A program made the translations under genes and the position numbers. From assembly GCA_947651225.1 (NCBI GenBank), contig CANSYK010000009.1:18765-82764 (forward strand): 64,000 nt of DNA, given 5' to 3'. The notes under the pieces are model-generated. The model did no database searches. It was not told the DNA's origin and saw only the letters and a program-made list of their open reading frames with translations. This document shows, piece by piece, positions 19,780 through 28,203 of the stretch; within the stretch, counting starts at the first letter, position 1, and every line of letters begins with the position of its first letter. This DNA comes from an uncultured bacterium. GTDB taxonomy: Bacteria > Bacillota > Clostridia > Lachnospirales > Lachnospiraceae.

Positions 19780-20519
19780 GCCTGCTCCCCCTCATCTTTC
19801 TCCTTGTCGGACTGACCTCCGACATCTGCTTCCTCTTTATCAGAGTATTCCACTACACCCTCTTCTCCTTCATCAGGCTGTTCTTGTGCGTCTTCCTTTC
19901 CTTCTTTATCAAACTGCCCCATCACGTTTTCTTCCTTATGGTATTGCACCATCCATGGAAGCTTTTCTTCTTCCTGCTTCCCATCGCCACCCATAATTTC
20001 TTCTTTTTTTCCCATAATCAAATGAATACCCAAAAAGATAATAACAAATGAAAATACCATTTTAGGCAGATTGTAACGTACCATAATAACAATTGTTGAA
20101 TCCCAGAATAGAAACCCGGCATCCACCAACTGGTCAACCGCAATTTGCAAAAGACTGAAGCTTCCAAAGAAAATCAGCAATATTGCTGCCGGAATCCGGA
20201 ATCCTTTCAGAGAAACTTTATTCATTTCCTTTTTAGAAATAAAAATATATTCATCCTCTAATAATTCTCTTTCTGCATCAGTCAGGGAATTGCGGTGAAG
20301 AGAATCAAAAAAACCAAAAAACCAGATTACCGGCTCCAAAAACAACCATTCATCCATTTGCAAAAATACACATACTGCAAGGCAGGAAAAAAATATTGTC
20401 ATAATACTGACGCCTCTTTTCATATATCCTTGATACATCTGCCCAGCTCCCGGAATCATTGAAAAACATAAGTTCCAAAATCCATTCTTTTTATGCGGCA
20501 TACACTTTCCTCCATTCAT
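19776..20519 (-). CDS. Membrane protein with acidic low-complexity C-terminus
   Basis: NLCFSMIPGAGQMYQGYMKRGVSIM...; tail MGQFDKEGKEDAQEQPDEGEEGVVEYSDKEEADVGGQSDKEKDEGEQA. Confidence 0.65.
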   Translation of the reverse strand: MNGGKCMPHKKNGFWNLCFSMIPGAGQMYQGYMKRGVSIMTIFFSCLAVCVFLQMDEWLFLEPVIWFFGFFDSLHRNSLTDAERELLEDEYIFISKKEMNKVSLKGFRIPAAILLIFFGSFSLLQIAVDQLVDAGFLFWDSTIVIMVRYNLPKMVFSFVIIFLGIHLIMGKKEEIMGGDGKQEEEKLPWMVQYHKEENVMGQFDKEGKEDAQEQPDEGEEGVVEYSDKEEADVGGQSDKEKDEGEQA

Positions 20520-20562
20520 TCAAATACTCTACATACGATTATTACCCCTCTTGTCCTGCCTG

Positions 20563-21141
20563 CTACCTAATATCCCCATCCCATAGTTTCTTCCAAAAAT
20601 CAGCCAGGGTATCCCCAACCGCTCCAGACGCCTCCTGCAAAGAATTGGTAAACTTCTTTCTTTCCTCTTTATCGGAATCCTCTTTCCCCTCTTCCTCTTC
20701 TGAATCCTTTTCTGAGACTGTCTTTCTTACTATGCTGCCCCTCTTAAACAAAAATGTCGTTTTCTCCTGTGTCTGCACAATTTCTTTTGGCAACTGTCCT
20801 GCATCATTCTGAAAAGACATCGTCAATAATATCATAATAGAAGCAGCCATTGCAAAAACAACCCTCATGCTATATGCCAGCAATTCTTTCCTTTGTCTGC
20901 TGTTTTTCTCTGACAAATCCTTAATCAGAAAAACAAAATCCTTCCTGTCAACGGTTTTATCCAGAATTTCCTGCTTTAAATCAGGCGGCGGCGGCAACAA
21001 TATTCCTTTTTCCATATGAACAGCAAAACGACGGGCGCAGCTATCACACATTGCTATGTGTTCCATAACTGCCTGTTCCTCTTTTACCGGCAGCCTGTTT
21101 CCTACATATGCCTGTAACATCTTTTCGCTTATGTGTGCCAT
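20563..21141 (-). CDS. Anti-sigma factor with zinc-finger-like N-terminus
   Basis: EQAVMEHIAMCDSCARRF (HxxxCxxC), one TM, 4 bp into the sigma gene. Confidence 0.75.
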   Translation of the reverse strand: MAHISEKMLQAYVGNRLPVKEEQAVMEHIAMCDSCARRFAVHMEKGILLPPPPDLKQEILDKTVDRKDFVFLIKDLSEKNSRQRKELLAYSMRVVFAMAASIMILLTMSFQNDAGQLPKEIVQTQEKTTFLFKRGSIVRKTVSEKDSEEEEGKEDSDKEERKKFTNSLQEASGAVGDTLADFWKKLWDGDIR

Positions 21142-21674
21142 GAAATCCCCTCCTTTTTTAATTGTTTCTGCAGCATTGCCTTTGCTCTGCGAAGCTGTGT
21201 CTGTATCGTCTTTACCTTTTTATCTAATGCCTCTGCAATCTGCGCCCCTGTCTGGCCTCTGCAGTAATATGCCATAGCCACCTCATTATATGGCGGTTTC
21301 AGATTCCTGCATGCCTGTTCCAGTAAAGACTCCACTTCCTGTTCCATCAAAAGCTTTTCCGGTTCTGCTCCCTCTGCCGGCACAGCCGCAAACACCTTAT
21401 CTTCTGCCACAACTGTCCGCCGTTCTGCCTTTTTCAGATAGTCCAAACATTTATTGGTTGCAATCCTTGTCAGAAACCCTCCTGGATTCTCCCCATCAAA
21501 CTCTGGCAATGCTTTGTAAAACGCAAGAAATGTATCCTGTGTCAAGTCTTCCGCATCAAAATAATTCTGTGTCATGCGGAAACAAATCGAAAAGACCAGC
21601 TTTTCATAATTGTTCAATATTTTGACGAAATATTCCTCTTTGCGCACTGTTTTCAAAATATCGGACTCTTCCAA
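21129..21674 (-). CDS. RNA polymerase sigma factor, ECF/sigma-70 family
   Basis: YFDAEDLTQDTFLAFYKALPEF, GGFLTRIATNKCLDYLKKAERR, YNEVAMAYYCRGQTGAQIAEALDKKVKTIQTQLRRAKAML. Confidence 0.92.
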   Translation of the reverse strand: MEESDILKTVRKEEYFVKILNNYEKLVFSICFRMTQNYFDAEDLTQDTFLAFYKALPEFDGENPGGFLTRIATNKCLDYLKKAERRTVVAEDKVFAAVPAEGAEPEKLLMEQEVESLLEQACRNLKPPYNEVAMAYYCRGQTGAQIAEALDKKVKTIQTQLRRAKAMLQKQLKKEGISWHT

Positions 21675-21744
21675 AACATCACCTCCTTTTTGGCTATCTA
21701 ATATATATAACGAAGTAAACTTGAAAAAGTCTTCAAAAATAAAA

Positions 21745-22077
21745 AAAAGAAGTCCATCTGTTTTTTCCGATCAACAGATGGACTTCTTCCCCCTCAAACG
21801 ATTCTCCCACTCTTCAAAGCTCCCTGACTCCTGTCATACTACTCGTCCGAAATGATTCTTTTTCATTTAAGCATATACGATGCTCTATCCCATAAACTTT
21901 CTTTACTCCTTAGAACTGTGAGTTCCTTCCTAGCACTGCAGTGTTACCATTATGTACCCATACTGTCGGACTGACCAGCCATACGAATGAAAAAACACGC
22001 ATACCCCCTCTATACTTTTATAAAAATCATTTGAACTTTCATGCTCTGCTCGTTCCGCATTCAAGTTCAAATCTTTC
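21745..22077 (-). ncRNA. Putative independently transcribed structured RNA of unknown class
   Basis: No convincing ORF in a ~470-nt intergenic region; -10-like TATACT at 22089-22084 (minus); UUUGAACUU/AAGUUCAAA 9-bp closing helix near the 5' end; several internal hairpins; strong 3' terminator. Confidence 0.5.
21749..21786 (-). terminator. Strong rho-independent terminator
   Basis: GAAGTCCATCTG/CAGATGGACTTC 12-bp stem followed by TTTTTTTT on the minus strand. Confidence 0.85.
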
Positions 22078-22147
22078 TGTAAGAGTATACTAACACATTT
22101 TCACCATTTTAGCACCCTTTTTCGCCGTTAACGGTTTTTTAGTCCCC

Positions 22148-22867
22148 TTAATGGTTATTATTCCTATATTCTGAAAAAAGCTCCTCTATTTTCCTGCGCC
22201 GTCTCCGGGACAACAAAACGATTTCACCATCCCAAAGATAAATTTTTCCATCTATTTCCCTAATTTTGGATAAATTTACAATATAGCTTCTATGGCACCG
22301 AAAAAACATTCTCTCATCCAACTGCTGTTCCCAGCCATTTAATGATAAATCACTGCGATAAGAGGATACTTTTGTATAAACCTCTGTTTCTGAACCTCTT
22401 CCAGAGATATAAAGAATATCCTTCTGGTAAATACTGTATTTTTTCTTATCCCGAAAAACAACAACCTTCTTTTTTTCCAGCAAGGACATTCTGACAGCAC
22501 TTAACGCCTCCTGTATTTCTTCTGTACATACCGGTTTTGTGACAAAACGATACGCACCAACCCGGAATGCATCTTTAAAAACCTCCTCAATACATGACAA
22601 TATGACAATCTTATACTGCCTGTCTCCCTGATTCAGGTGGTATGCCGTTTCAATCCCATCAATCCCAGGCAGACATACAGACAATAACAATACATCCCAG
22701 CAAGGTTGCGCCTCTAAAACTTCCTCACCAGAAAAAAAGTGGTACAATTCATATGCCTCGCCATATTTCCCTGCCCACTCTTCTAAATGCTTTTCGATAA
22801 CCGCATGCGTGACCTCTTCATCATCACAAAGAGCAACCCGCAGCCCCTTCCTTTGTTCCATGCCCAT
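22148..22867 (-). CDS. LytTR-family response regulator with atypical receiver
   Basis: LRVALCDDEEVTHAVIEKHL receiver; LytTR YSIYQKDILYISGRGSETEVYTKVSSYRSDLSLNGWEQQLDERMFFRCHRSYIVNLSKI; Ser at the usual phospho-Asp position. Confidence 0.85.
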   Translation of the reverse strand: MGMEQRKGLRVALCDDEEVTHAVIEKHLEEWAGKYGEAYELYHFFSGEEVLEAQPCWDVLLLSVCLPGIDGIETAYHLNQGDRQYKIVILSCIEEVFKDAFRVGAYRFVTKPVCTEEIQEALSAVRMSLLEKKKVVVFRDKKKYSIYQKDILYISGRGSETEVYTKVSSYRSDLSLNGWEQQLDERMFFRCHRSYIVNLSKIREIDGKIYLWDGEIVLLSRRRRRKIEELFSEYRNNNH

Positions 22868-23019
22868 GTTAATTCCTCCATTTTAACATGTGTGCCATTT
22901 AGTTTTTCGAAAATAACATTTTTATTATAACAGAAACAACAGGAAAAGACAAAAGATTTTTAATCGAATTTCATTGCTATAACATGATAAATAGGTTACT
23001 CCCCGTTGCTATTCATGGC

Positions 23020-23048
23020 TTGACAAATTCTTTGCCACATACTATTAT
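23020..23048 (+). promoter_or_regulatory. Sigma-A promoter for ileS with long leader
   Basis: TTGACA (23020-23025), 17 bp, TATTAT (23043-23048); ileS ATG at 23392. Confidence 0.6.
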
Positions 23049-23164
23049 TAGAATGTTAAAAACAAGGAAGATGGTTTAGCAGCATTACAGTTTATACTTA
23101 TGCGCCGGTCCCCGCCATGATAAACGAACTGCGCATCAAAATAGGGGATTTTATGACAGACAGC

Positions 23165-23201
23165 AAACGCTTTCATCCTGTTTGGGATGAGAGCGTTTTT
23201 A
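23165..23201 (+). terminator. Terminator hairpin inside the ileS leader
   Basis: AAACGCTTTCATCCTGTTTGGGATGAGAGCGTTTTT. Confidence 0.65.
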
Positions 23202-23202
23202 G

Positions 23203-23364
23203 TTAGGAACTGTCGTGAAATAATTTGCAGATAGTTCGCAGGATTTTTCTTTGACAGCGCCGAACAAAAATCGGGCGCATAGTTGGCTATGTAACTGATT
23301 TTTGGTTGGTGCTGTCAGAGAAAAAGACAAGAAATAGAGCAAATTATTTTGCGACAGTTCCTTA
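23203..23364. repeat. ~160-bp near-perfect palindromic MITE-like element, TTAGGAACTGTCG.../...CGACAGTTCCTTA
   Basis: Terminal AGGAACTGTCGtgAAATAATTTGC pairs with GCAAATTATTTtgCGACAGTTCCT; inner TTTTTCTtTGACAGCgCC pairs with GGtGCTGTCAgAGAAAAA. Confidence 0.8.
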
Positions 23365-23391
23365 TAACGACAATAGAAAGGAAAAAATACT

Positions 23392-26300
23392 ATGTATGAA
23401 AAAGTATCAACCAACTTAAACTTTGTAGAACGCGAAAAAAATGTTGGAAAATTCTGGCGTAACCAGAAAATTTTTGAAAAGTCCATGAAAGCAAGGGAAG
23501 GAAATCCAACCTATACCTTTTATGATGGACCCCCAACGGCAAACGGAAAACCACACATCGGCCATGTTATAACACGTGTCATTAAAGATATGATTCCTCG
23601 TTACAAAACAATGAAAGGATTTATGGTTCCCCGGAAAGCTGGCTGGGATACCCACGGACTTCCTGTAGAACTGGAAATTGAAAAGCTGCTTGGTCTGGAT
23701 GGAAAAGAACAGATTGAAGAATATGGTATTGAGCCTTTTGTAAAGCAGTGCAAGGAATCCGTCTGGAAGTATAAAGGAATGTGGGAGGATTTTTCCGGCA
23801 TAGTCGGTTTTTGGGCCGATATGGATAATCCCTACGTTACCTATGATGACAATTTTATCGAATCTGAATGGTGGGCTTTAAAAGAAATCTGGAATAAAAA
23901 ACTGTTATATAAGGGCTTTAAAATCGTGCCATACTGCCCTCGCTGTGGAACACCACTTTCTGCCCAGGAAGTGGCACAGGGCTATAAGACAGTAAAAGAA
24001 CGTTCCGCTATTGTACGCTTTAAAGCCGCCGGGGAAGATGCATATTTCCTGGCATGGACTACAACGCCATGGACACTCTCTTCTAATGTGGCTCTTTGTG
24101 TCAATCCTGATGAAACGTATTGCAAGGTAAAAGCAGCAGATGGATATACCTATTATATGGCACAGGCTCTTTTAGATACGGTGCTTGGAAAACTGGCAGA
24201 CAAAGAAAACAATACCGCAGCCTATGAAGTAATAGAAACCTGTGCTGGTAAAGACCTGGAATACAGAGAATATGAACCTCTTTATGACTGTGCTGCCAAA
24301 GCAGCCAAAAAGCAGCATAAAAAAGGATTCTTTATTACCTGTGATTCCTATGTAACCATGACAGATGGTACTGGAATCGTCCATATTGCACCAGCATTTG
24401 GTGAAGACGATGCCCAGGTAGGACGCAAATACGACCTTCCTTTTGTACAATTTGTCACAGAAAAAGGCGAAATGTCACCGGAGACCCCATATGCCGGACT
24501 GTTTGTTAAGAAAGCAGATCCAGAGGTCATTAAAGACTTAAATACACAGGGAAAGCTATTTGATGCACCAAAGTTCGAACATGAATACCCACATTGCTGG
24601 CGTTGTGATACTCCACTGATATATTATGCAAGGGAATCCTGGTTCATCAAAATGACCGAAGTAAAAGAAGAGTTAATCCGTAACAACAATACTGTAAACT
24701 GGATTCCAGAATCCATCGGCAAAGGCCGCTTTGGGAACTGGTTGGAAAACATTCAGGATTGGGGCATTTCCCGTAACCGCTATTGGGGAACCCCATTAAA
24801 CGTATGGGAATGTGAAGGCTGCGGCCATATGGAATCTATTGGAAGCCGCGCAGAACTTGCTGAAAAAAGCGGCAATCCAGAACATGCAAAAATAGAGCTT
24901 CACCGCCCTTATATTGATGAAGTTACCTTTACCTGCCCAGACTGCGGCAAAATCATGCACCGTGTACCAGAGGTTATTGACTGCTGGTTCGATTCTGGCG
25001 CCATGCCTTTTGCACAGCATCATTATCCGTTTGAAAATAAAGAACTGTTCGAAAAGCAGTTCCCGGCACAGTTTATTTCAGAAGCAGTTGACCAGACACG
25101 CGGCTGGTTCTACTCTTTGATGGCAGAATCCACCCTGCTCTTTCATAAGGCACCTTACGAAAATGTTATTGTACTTGGCCATATCCAAGACGAAAATGGA
25201 CAGAAAATGAGCAAATCAAAAGGAAATGCCGTAGATCCTTTTGAAGCCTTAGAAACCTATGGCGCTGATGCCATTCGGTGGTACTTCTATATTAACAGTG
25301 CTCCGTGGCTTCCTACCCGATTCAATGGCAAGACAGTACAGGAAGGACAGCGTAAATTTATGGGAACTCTTTGGAATACCTACGCATTCTTCGTATTGTA
25401 CGCCAATATCGACAATTTCGATGCTACAAAATATTCTTTGGAATATGACAAACTTACTGTTATGGATAAATGGCTTTTATCCCGTTTGAACAGTACTGTA
25501 AAAGAAGTAGATGAACATTTGGACAATTATCGGATTCCAGAAGCCGCAAAAGCCCTGCAGAGCTTTGTAGACGAAATGAGCAACTGGTATGTAAGACGCT
25601 GCCGTGACCGTTTCTGGGCAAAGGGCATGGAACAGGATAAAATCAATGCCTATATGACATTATACACATCCCTTGTAACCATTTCCAAAGCAGCAGCTCC
25701 AATGATTCCATTTATGACAGAAGACATTTACCGCAATCTGGTATGCTCCCTTGATCCAGATGCACCAGAAAGTATCCATCTGTGTGATTTCCCGGAAGTC
25801 TGCACAGAGCAGATTGACACACAGTTAGAAGCAGATATGGAAGTTGTCCTGGAAGCTGTCGTCCTTGGGCGTGCCTGCCGTAACACGGCAAATATCAAGA
25901 ACCGTCAGCCAATCGGAAAAATGTTTGTCAAGACAGAAAAAACGCTGTCCGATTTCTATTTGGATATTATGAAAGAAGAATTAAACGTAAAAGAAGCAGT
26001 ACTTACTGATGATATCAGCGACCTGACAACTTATAATTTCAAGCCGCAGTTTAAGACACTGGGACGCCGATTCGGCAAAAATATTAACCTTGTAAAAGAA
26101 ATCCTTGCCAGTCTGGATGGGCAAAAGGCTATGGCAGAATTAAACGAAAAAGGAACTCTTTCTATTACAGTAGATGGAACCGAAGAAGCATTGGCTCAAG
26201 ATGATCTTTTAATTGAAGCGGCACAGATGGAAGGCTATATTTCCGATAGCGATCATGGAATAACCGTTGTGCTGGATACGAACCTGACACCAGAACTTTT

Positions 26301-26553
26301 AGAGGAAGGTTTTGTACGTGAAGTCATCAGTAAAATACAGACAATGCGTAAAGATGCCGGATTTGAGGTGATGAACCACATCCGTGTCAGCATGCAGGAC
26401 AATGATACCGTAAAAGCAAATGTCCAAAAAAATGAAACCGAAATCAAGTCAGAGGTTCTGGCCGATGAAGTTTCCTATGACAGTGCAAAAGGCTTTACAA
26501 AACAATGGAACATCAACGGAGAAGAAGTTCTGCTTGGAGTAGAAAAGCTATAA
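23392..26553 (+). CDS. ileS: Isoleucyl-tRNA synthetase
   Basis: FYDGPPTANGKPHIGHVITRVIKDMIPRYKTMKG, AGWDTHGLPVE, KMSKSKGN; 1053 aa. Confidence 0.97.
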   Translation: MYEKVSTNLNFVEREKNVGKFWRNQKIFEKSMKAREGNPTYTFYDGPPTANGKPHIGHVITRVIKDMIPRYKTMKGFMVPRKAGWDTHGLPVELEIEKLLGLDGKEQIEEYGIEPFVKQCKESVWKYKGMWEDFSGIVGFWADMDNPYVTYDDNFIESEWWALKEIWNKKLLYKGFKIVPYCPRCGTPLSAQEVAQGYKTVKERSAIVRFKAAGEDAYFLAWTTTPWTLSSNVALCVNPDETYCKVKAADGYTYYMAQALLDTVLGKLADKENNTAAYEVIETCAGKDLEYREYEPLYDCAAKAAKKQHKKGFFITCDSYVTMTDGTGIVHIAPAFGEDDAQVGRKYDLPFVQFVTEKGEMSPETPYAGLFVKKADPEVIKDLNTQGKLFDAPKFEHEYPHCWRCDTPLIYYARESWFIKMTEVKEELIRNNNTVNWIPESIGKGRFGNWLENIQDWGISRNRYWGTPLNVWECEGCGHMESIGSRAELAEKSGNPEHAKIELHRPYIDEVTFTCPDCGKIMHRVPEVIDCWFDSGAMPFAQHHYPFENKELFEKQFPAQFISEAVDQTRGWFYSLMAESTLLFHKAPYENVIVLGHIQDENGQKMSKSKGNAVDPFEALETYGADAIRWYFYINSAPWLPTRFNGKTVQEGQRKFMGTLWNTYAFFVLYANIDNFDATKYSLEYDKLTVMDKWLLSRLNSTVKEVDEHLDNYRIPEAAKALQSFVDEMSNWYVRRCRDRFWAKGMEQDKINAYMTLYTSLVTISKAAAPMIPFMTEDIYRNLVCSLDPDAPESIHLCDFPEVCTEQIDTQLEADMEVVLEAVVLGRACRNTANIKNRQPIGKMFVKTEKTLSDFYLDIMKEELNVKEAVLTDDISDLTTYNFKPQFKTLGRRFGKNINLVKEILASLDGQKAMAELNEKGTLSITVDGTEEALAQDDLLIEAAQMEGYISDSDHGITVVLDTNLTPELLEEGFVREVISKIQTMRKDAGFEVMNHIRVSMQDNDTVKANVQKNETEIKSEVLADEVSYDSAKGFTKQWNINGEEVLLGVEKL

Positions 26554-26573
26554 AGCGCAGGCGGTGCAAGCCA

Positions 26574-26604
26574 GTGGGAATGCTCATGGCATTCCCACTT
26601 TTTG
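26574..26604. terminator. Rho-independent terminator after ileS
   Basis: GTGGGAATGCTCATGGCATTCCCACTTTTT. Confidence 0.75.
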
Positions 26605-26605
26605 A

Positions 26606-27979
26606 TTACTGTTCTTCTAAAATACATCTTGCCACATGCACGCCGCTTGCCGATGCATGAGAAAGCGAATGGGTAACCCCACTGCAATCGCCTATAATAT
26701 AAAGACCCTTATGGTTTGTCTCTAAATGTTCGTCAATCTCTACTTCCATGTTATAGAATTTCACTTCTACTCCATATAAAAGGGTATCATCATTTGCTGT
26801 ACCTGGTGCAATTTTATCTAGTGCATAAATCATTTCAACAATGCCATCTAAAATACGCTTTGGCATAACCAGACTTAAATCTCCTGGAGTTGCCTTTAAA
26901 GTCGGCGTAATAAATCCCTCTTTAATCCGGGAAGCATTGCTCCTCCTTCCGCGAATCAAATCACCAAACCTCTGTACCAGAACACCTCCGCCTAACATGT
27001 TTGAAAGCTTTGCAATGCTTTCCCCATAACCATTACTGTCACGAAACGGTTCCGAAAAATGCTTTGCCACCAAAAGTGCAAAATTTGTATTTTCTGTGTG
27101 TTTTGCCGGGTCCTCATAGCTGTGCCCATTTACCGTAACAATGCCATTCGTATTTTCATTTACTACCACACCATATGGATTCATACAAAATGTACGGACT
27201 AAATCTTCAAATTTTGCTGTGCGATAGACAATCTTACTCTCATATAATTCATCGGTCAGATGGGCGAACACCTCTGCTGGAAGCTCAACACGCACCCCTA
27301 TGTCTACACGGTTCGACTTTGTTGGTATCTGCAAATCCTCACACAGCTTTTCTGCCCATTTGCTTCCACTCCGTCCAGCCGATACAATGCATTTCCCACA
27401 ATGATATTCCTCCCCATTTGCTGTAATACTATAGCCGTCTCCTTGCTGATGAATAACGTCAACAAAAGTATCAAAATAAAAATCAACTTTATCTTTCAAA
27501 TATTCATACAGATTTTTCAGGACAATATAATTAATATCTGTTCCAAGATGGCGCACAGATGCATCTAAAAGATGAAGTCCATTCTGCAGACACAATTTCT
27601 TTATCTTTGTATTTGCCGTAGAATACAGCTTTGTTCCCTCCCCGCCAAATTGCAGATTCAGCTCGTCTACATAATACATCAATTCCATTGCCTTCTCTTT
27701 TCCAATATGCTCATATAACGTTCCACCGAACTGATTAGTAATATTATATTTTCCATCAGAAAATGCCCCGGCTCCGCCAAACCCATTCATAATAGAACAG
27801 CTTTTGCAATTAATACAGGATTTAATTTTCTCTCCATCAATCGGACATTTCCTCTTTTCCAGAATATGTCCTCCTTCAAATACAGCCACCTTTAACGGAC
27901 TGGAATTTTTTACCAGCTCATATGCCGCAAAAATCCCTCCTGGCCCAGCACCAACAATAATCACATCATAATTCATCAC
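26606..27979 (-). CDS. NAD(P)/FAD-dependent oxidoreductase
   Basis: YDVIIVGAGPGGIFAAYELV dinucleotide fold; C-terminal GLYIIGDCSGVTHSLSHASASGVHVARCI. Confidence 0.85.
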   Translation of the reverse strand: MMNYDVIIVGAGPGGIFAAYELVKNSSPLKVAVFEGGHILEKRKCPIDGEKIKSCINCKSCSIMNGFGGAGAFSDGKYNITNQFGGTLYEHIGKEKAMELMYYVDELNLQFGGEGTKLYSTANTKIKKLCLQNGLHLLDASVRHLGTDINYIVLKNLYEYLKDKVDFYFDTFVDVIHQQGDGYSITANGEEYHCGKCIVSAGRSGSKWAEKLCEDLQIPTKSNRVDIGVRVELPAEVFAHLTDELYESKIVYRTAKFEDLVRTFCMNPYGVVVNENTNGIVTVNGHSYEDPAKHTENTNFALLVAKHFSEPFRDSNGYGESIAKLSNMLGGGVLVQRFGDLIRGRRSNASRIKEGFITPTLKATPGDLSLVMPKRILDGIVEMIYALDKIAPGTANDDTLLYGVEVKFYNMEVEIDEHLETNHKGLYIIGDCSGVTHSLSHASASGVHVARCILEEQ

Positions 27980-28203
27980 AATCCTCTCCCTTCTCCATCC
28001 AATTCATGGCTATCCTAACCATCATGCCAAAAATCCTCGAATTTGGTCAATGTGTGCATAGTAACCTTTATCTTACCACATTTTGAGCATAATTTATACA
28101 AAAAGTTGCCTTGTAACTTTTTATCCGTTATACTATATTATAATAAAAGATTGTCATTAAGCATTTTTTAATTTGATACAGAATCGGAAGGGAGCTACAT
28201 ACC

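Noticed and set aside
21610-21855. 81-aa plus-strand ORF over the ncRNA terminator region
   Set aside because: Antisense to the sigma gene start and the terminator stem; no RBS or domain.
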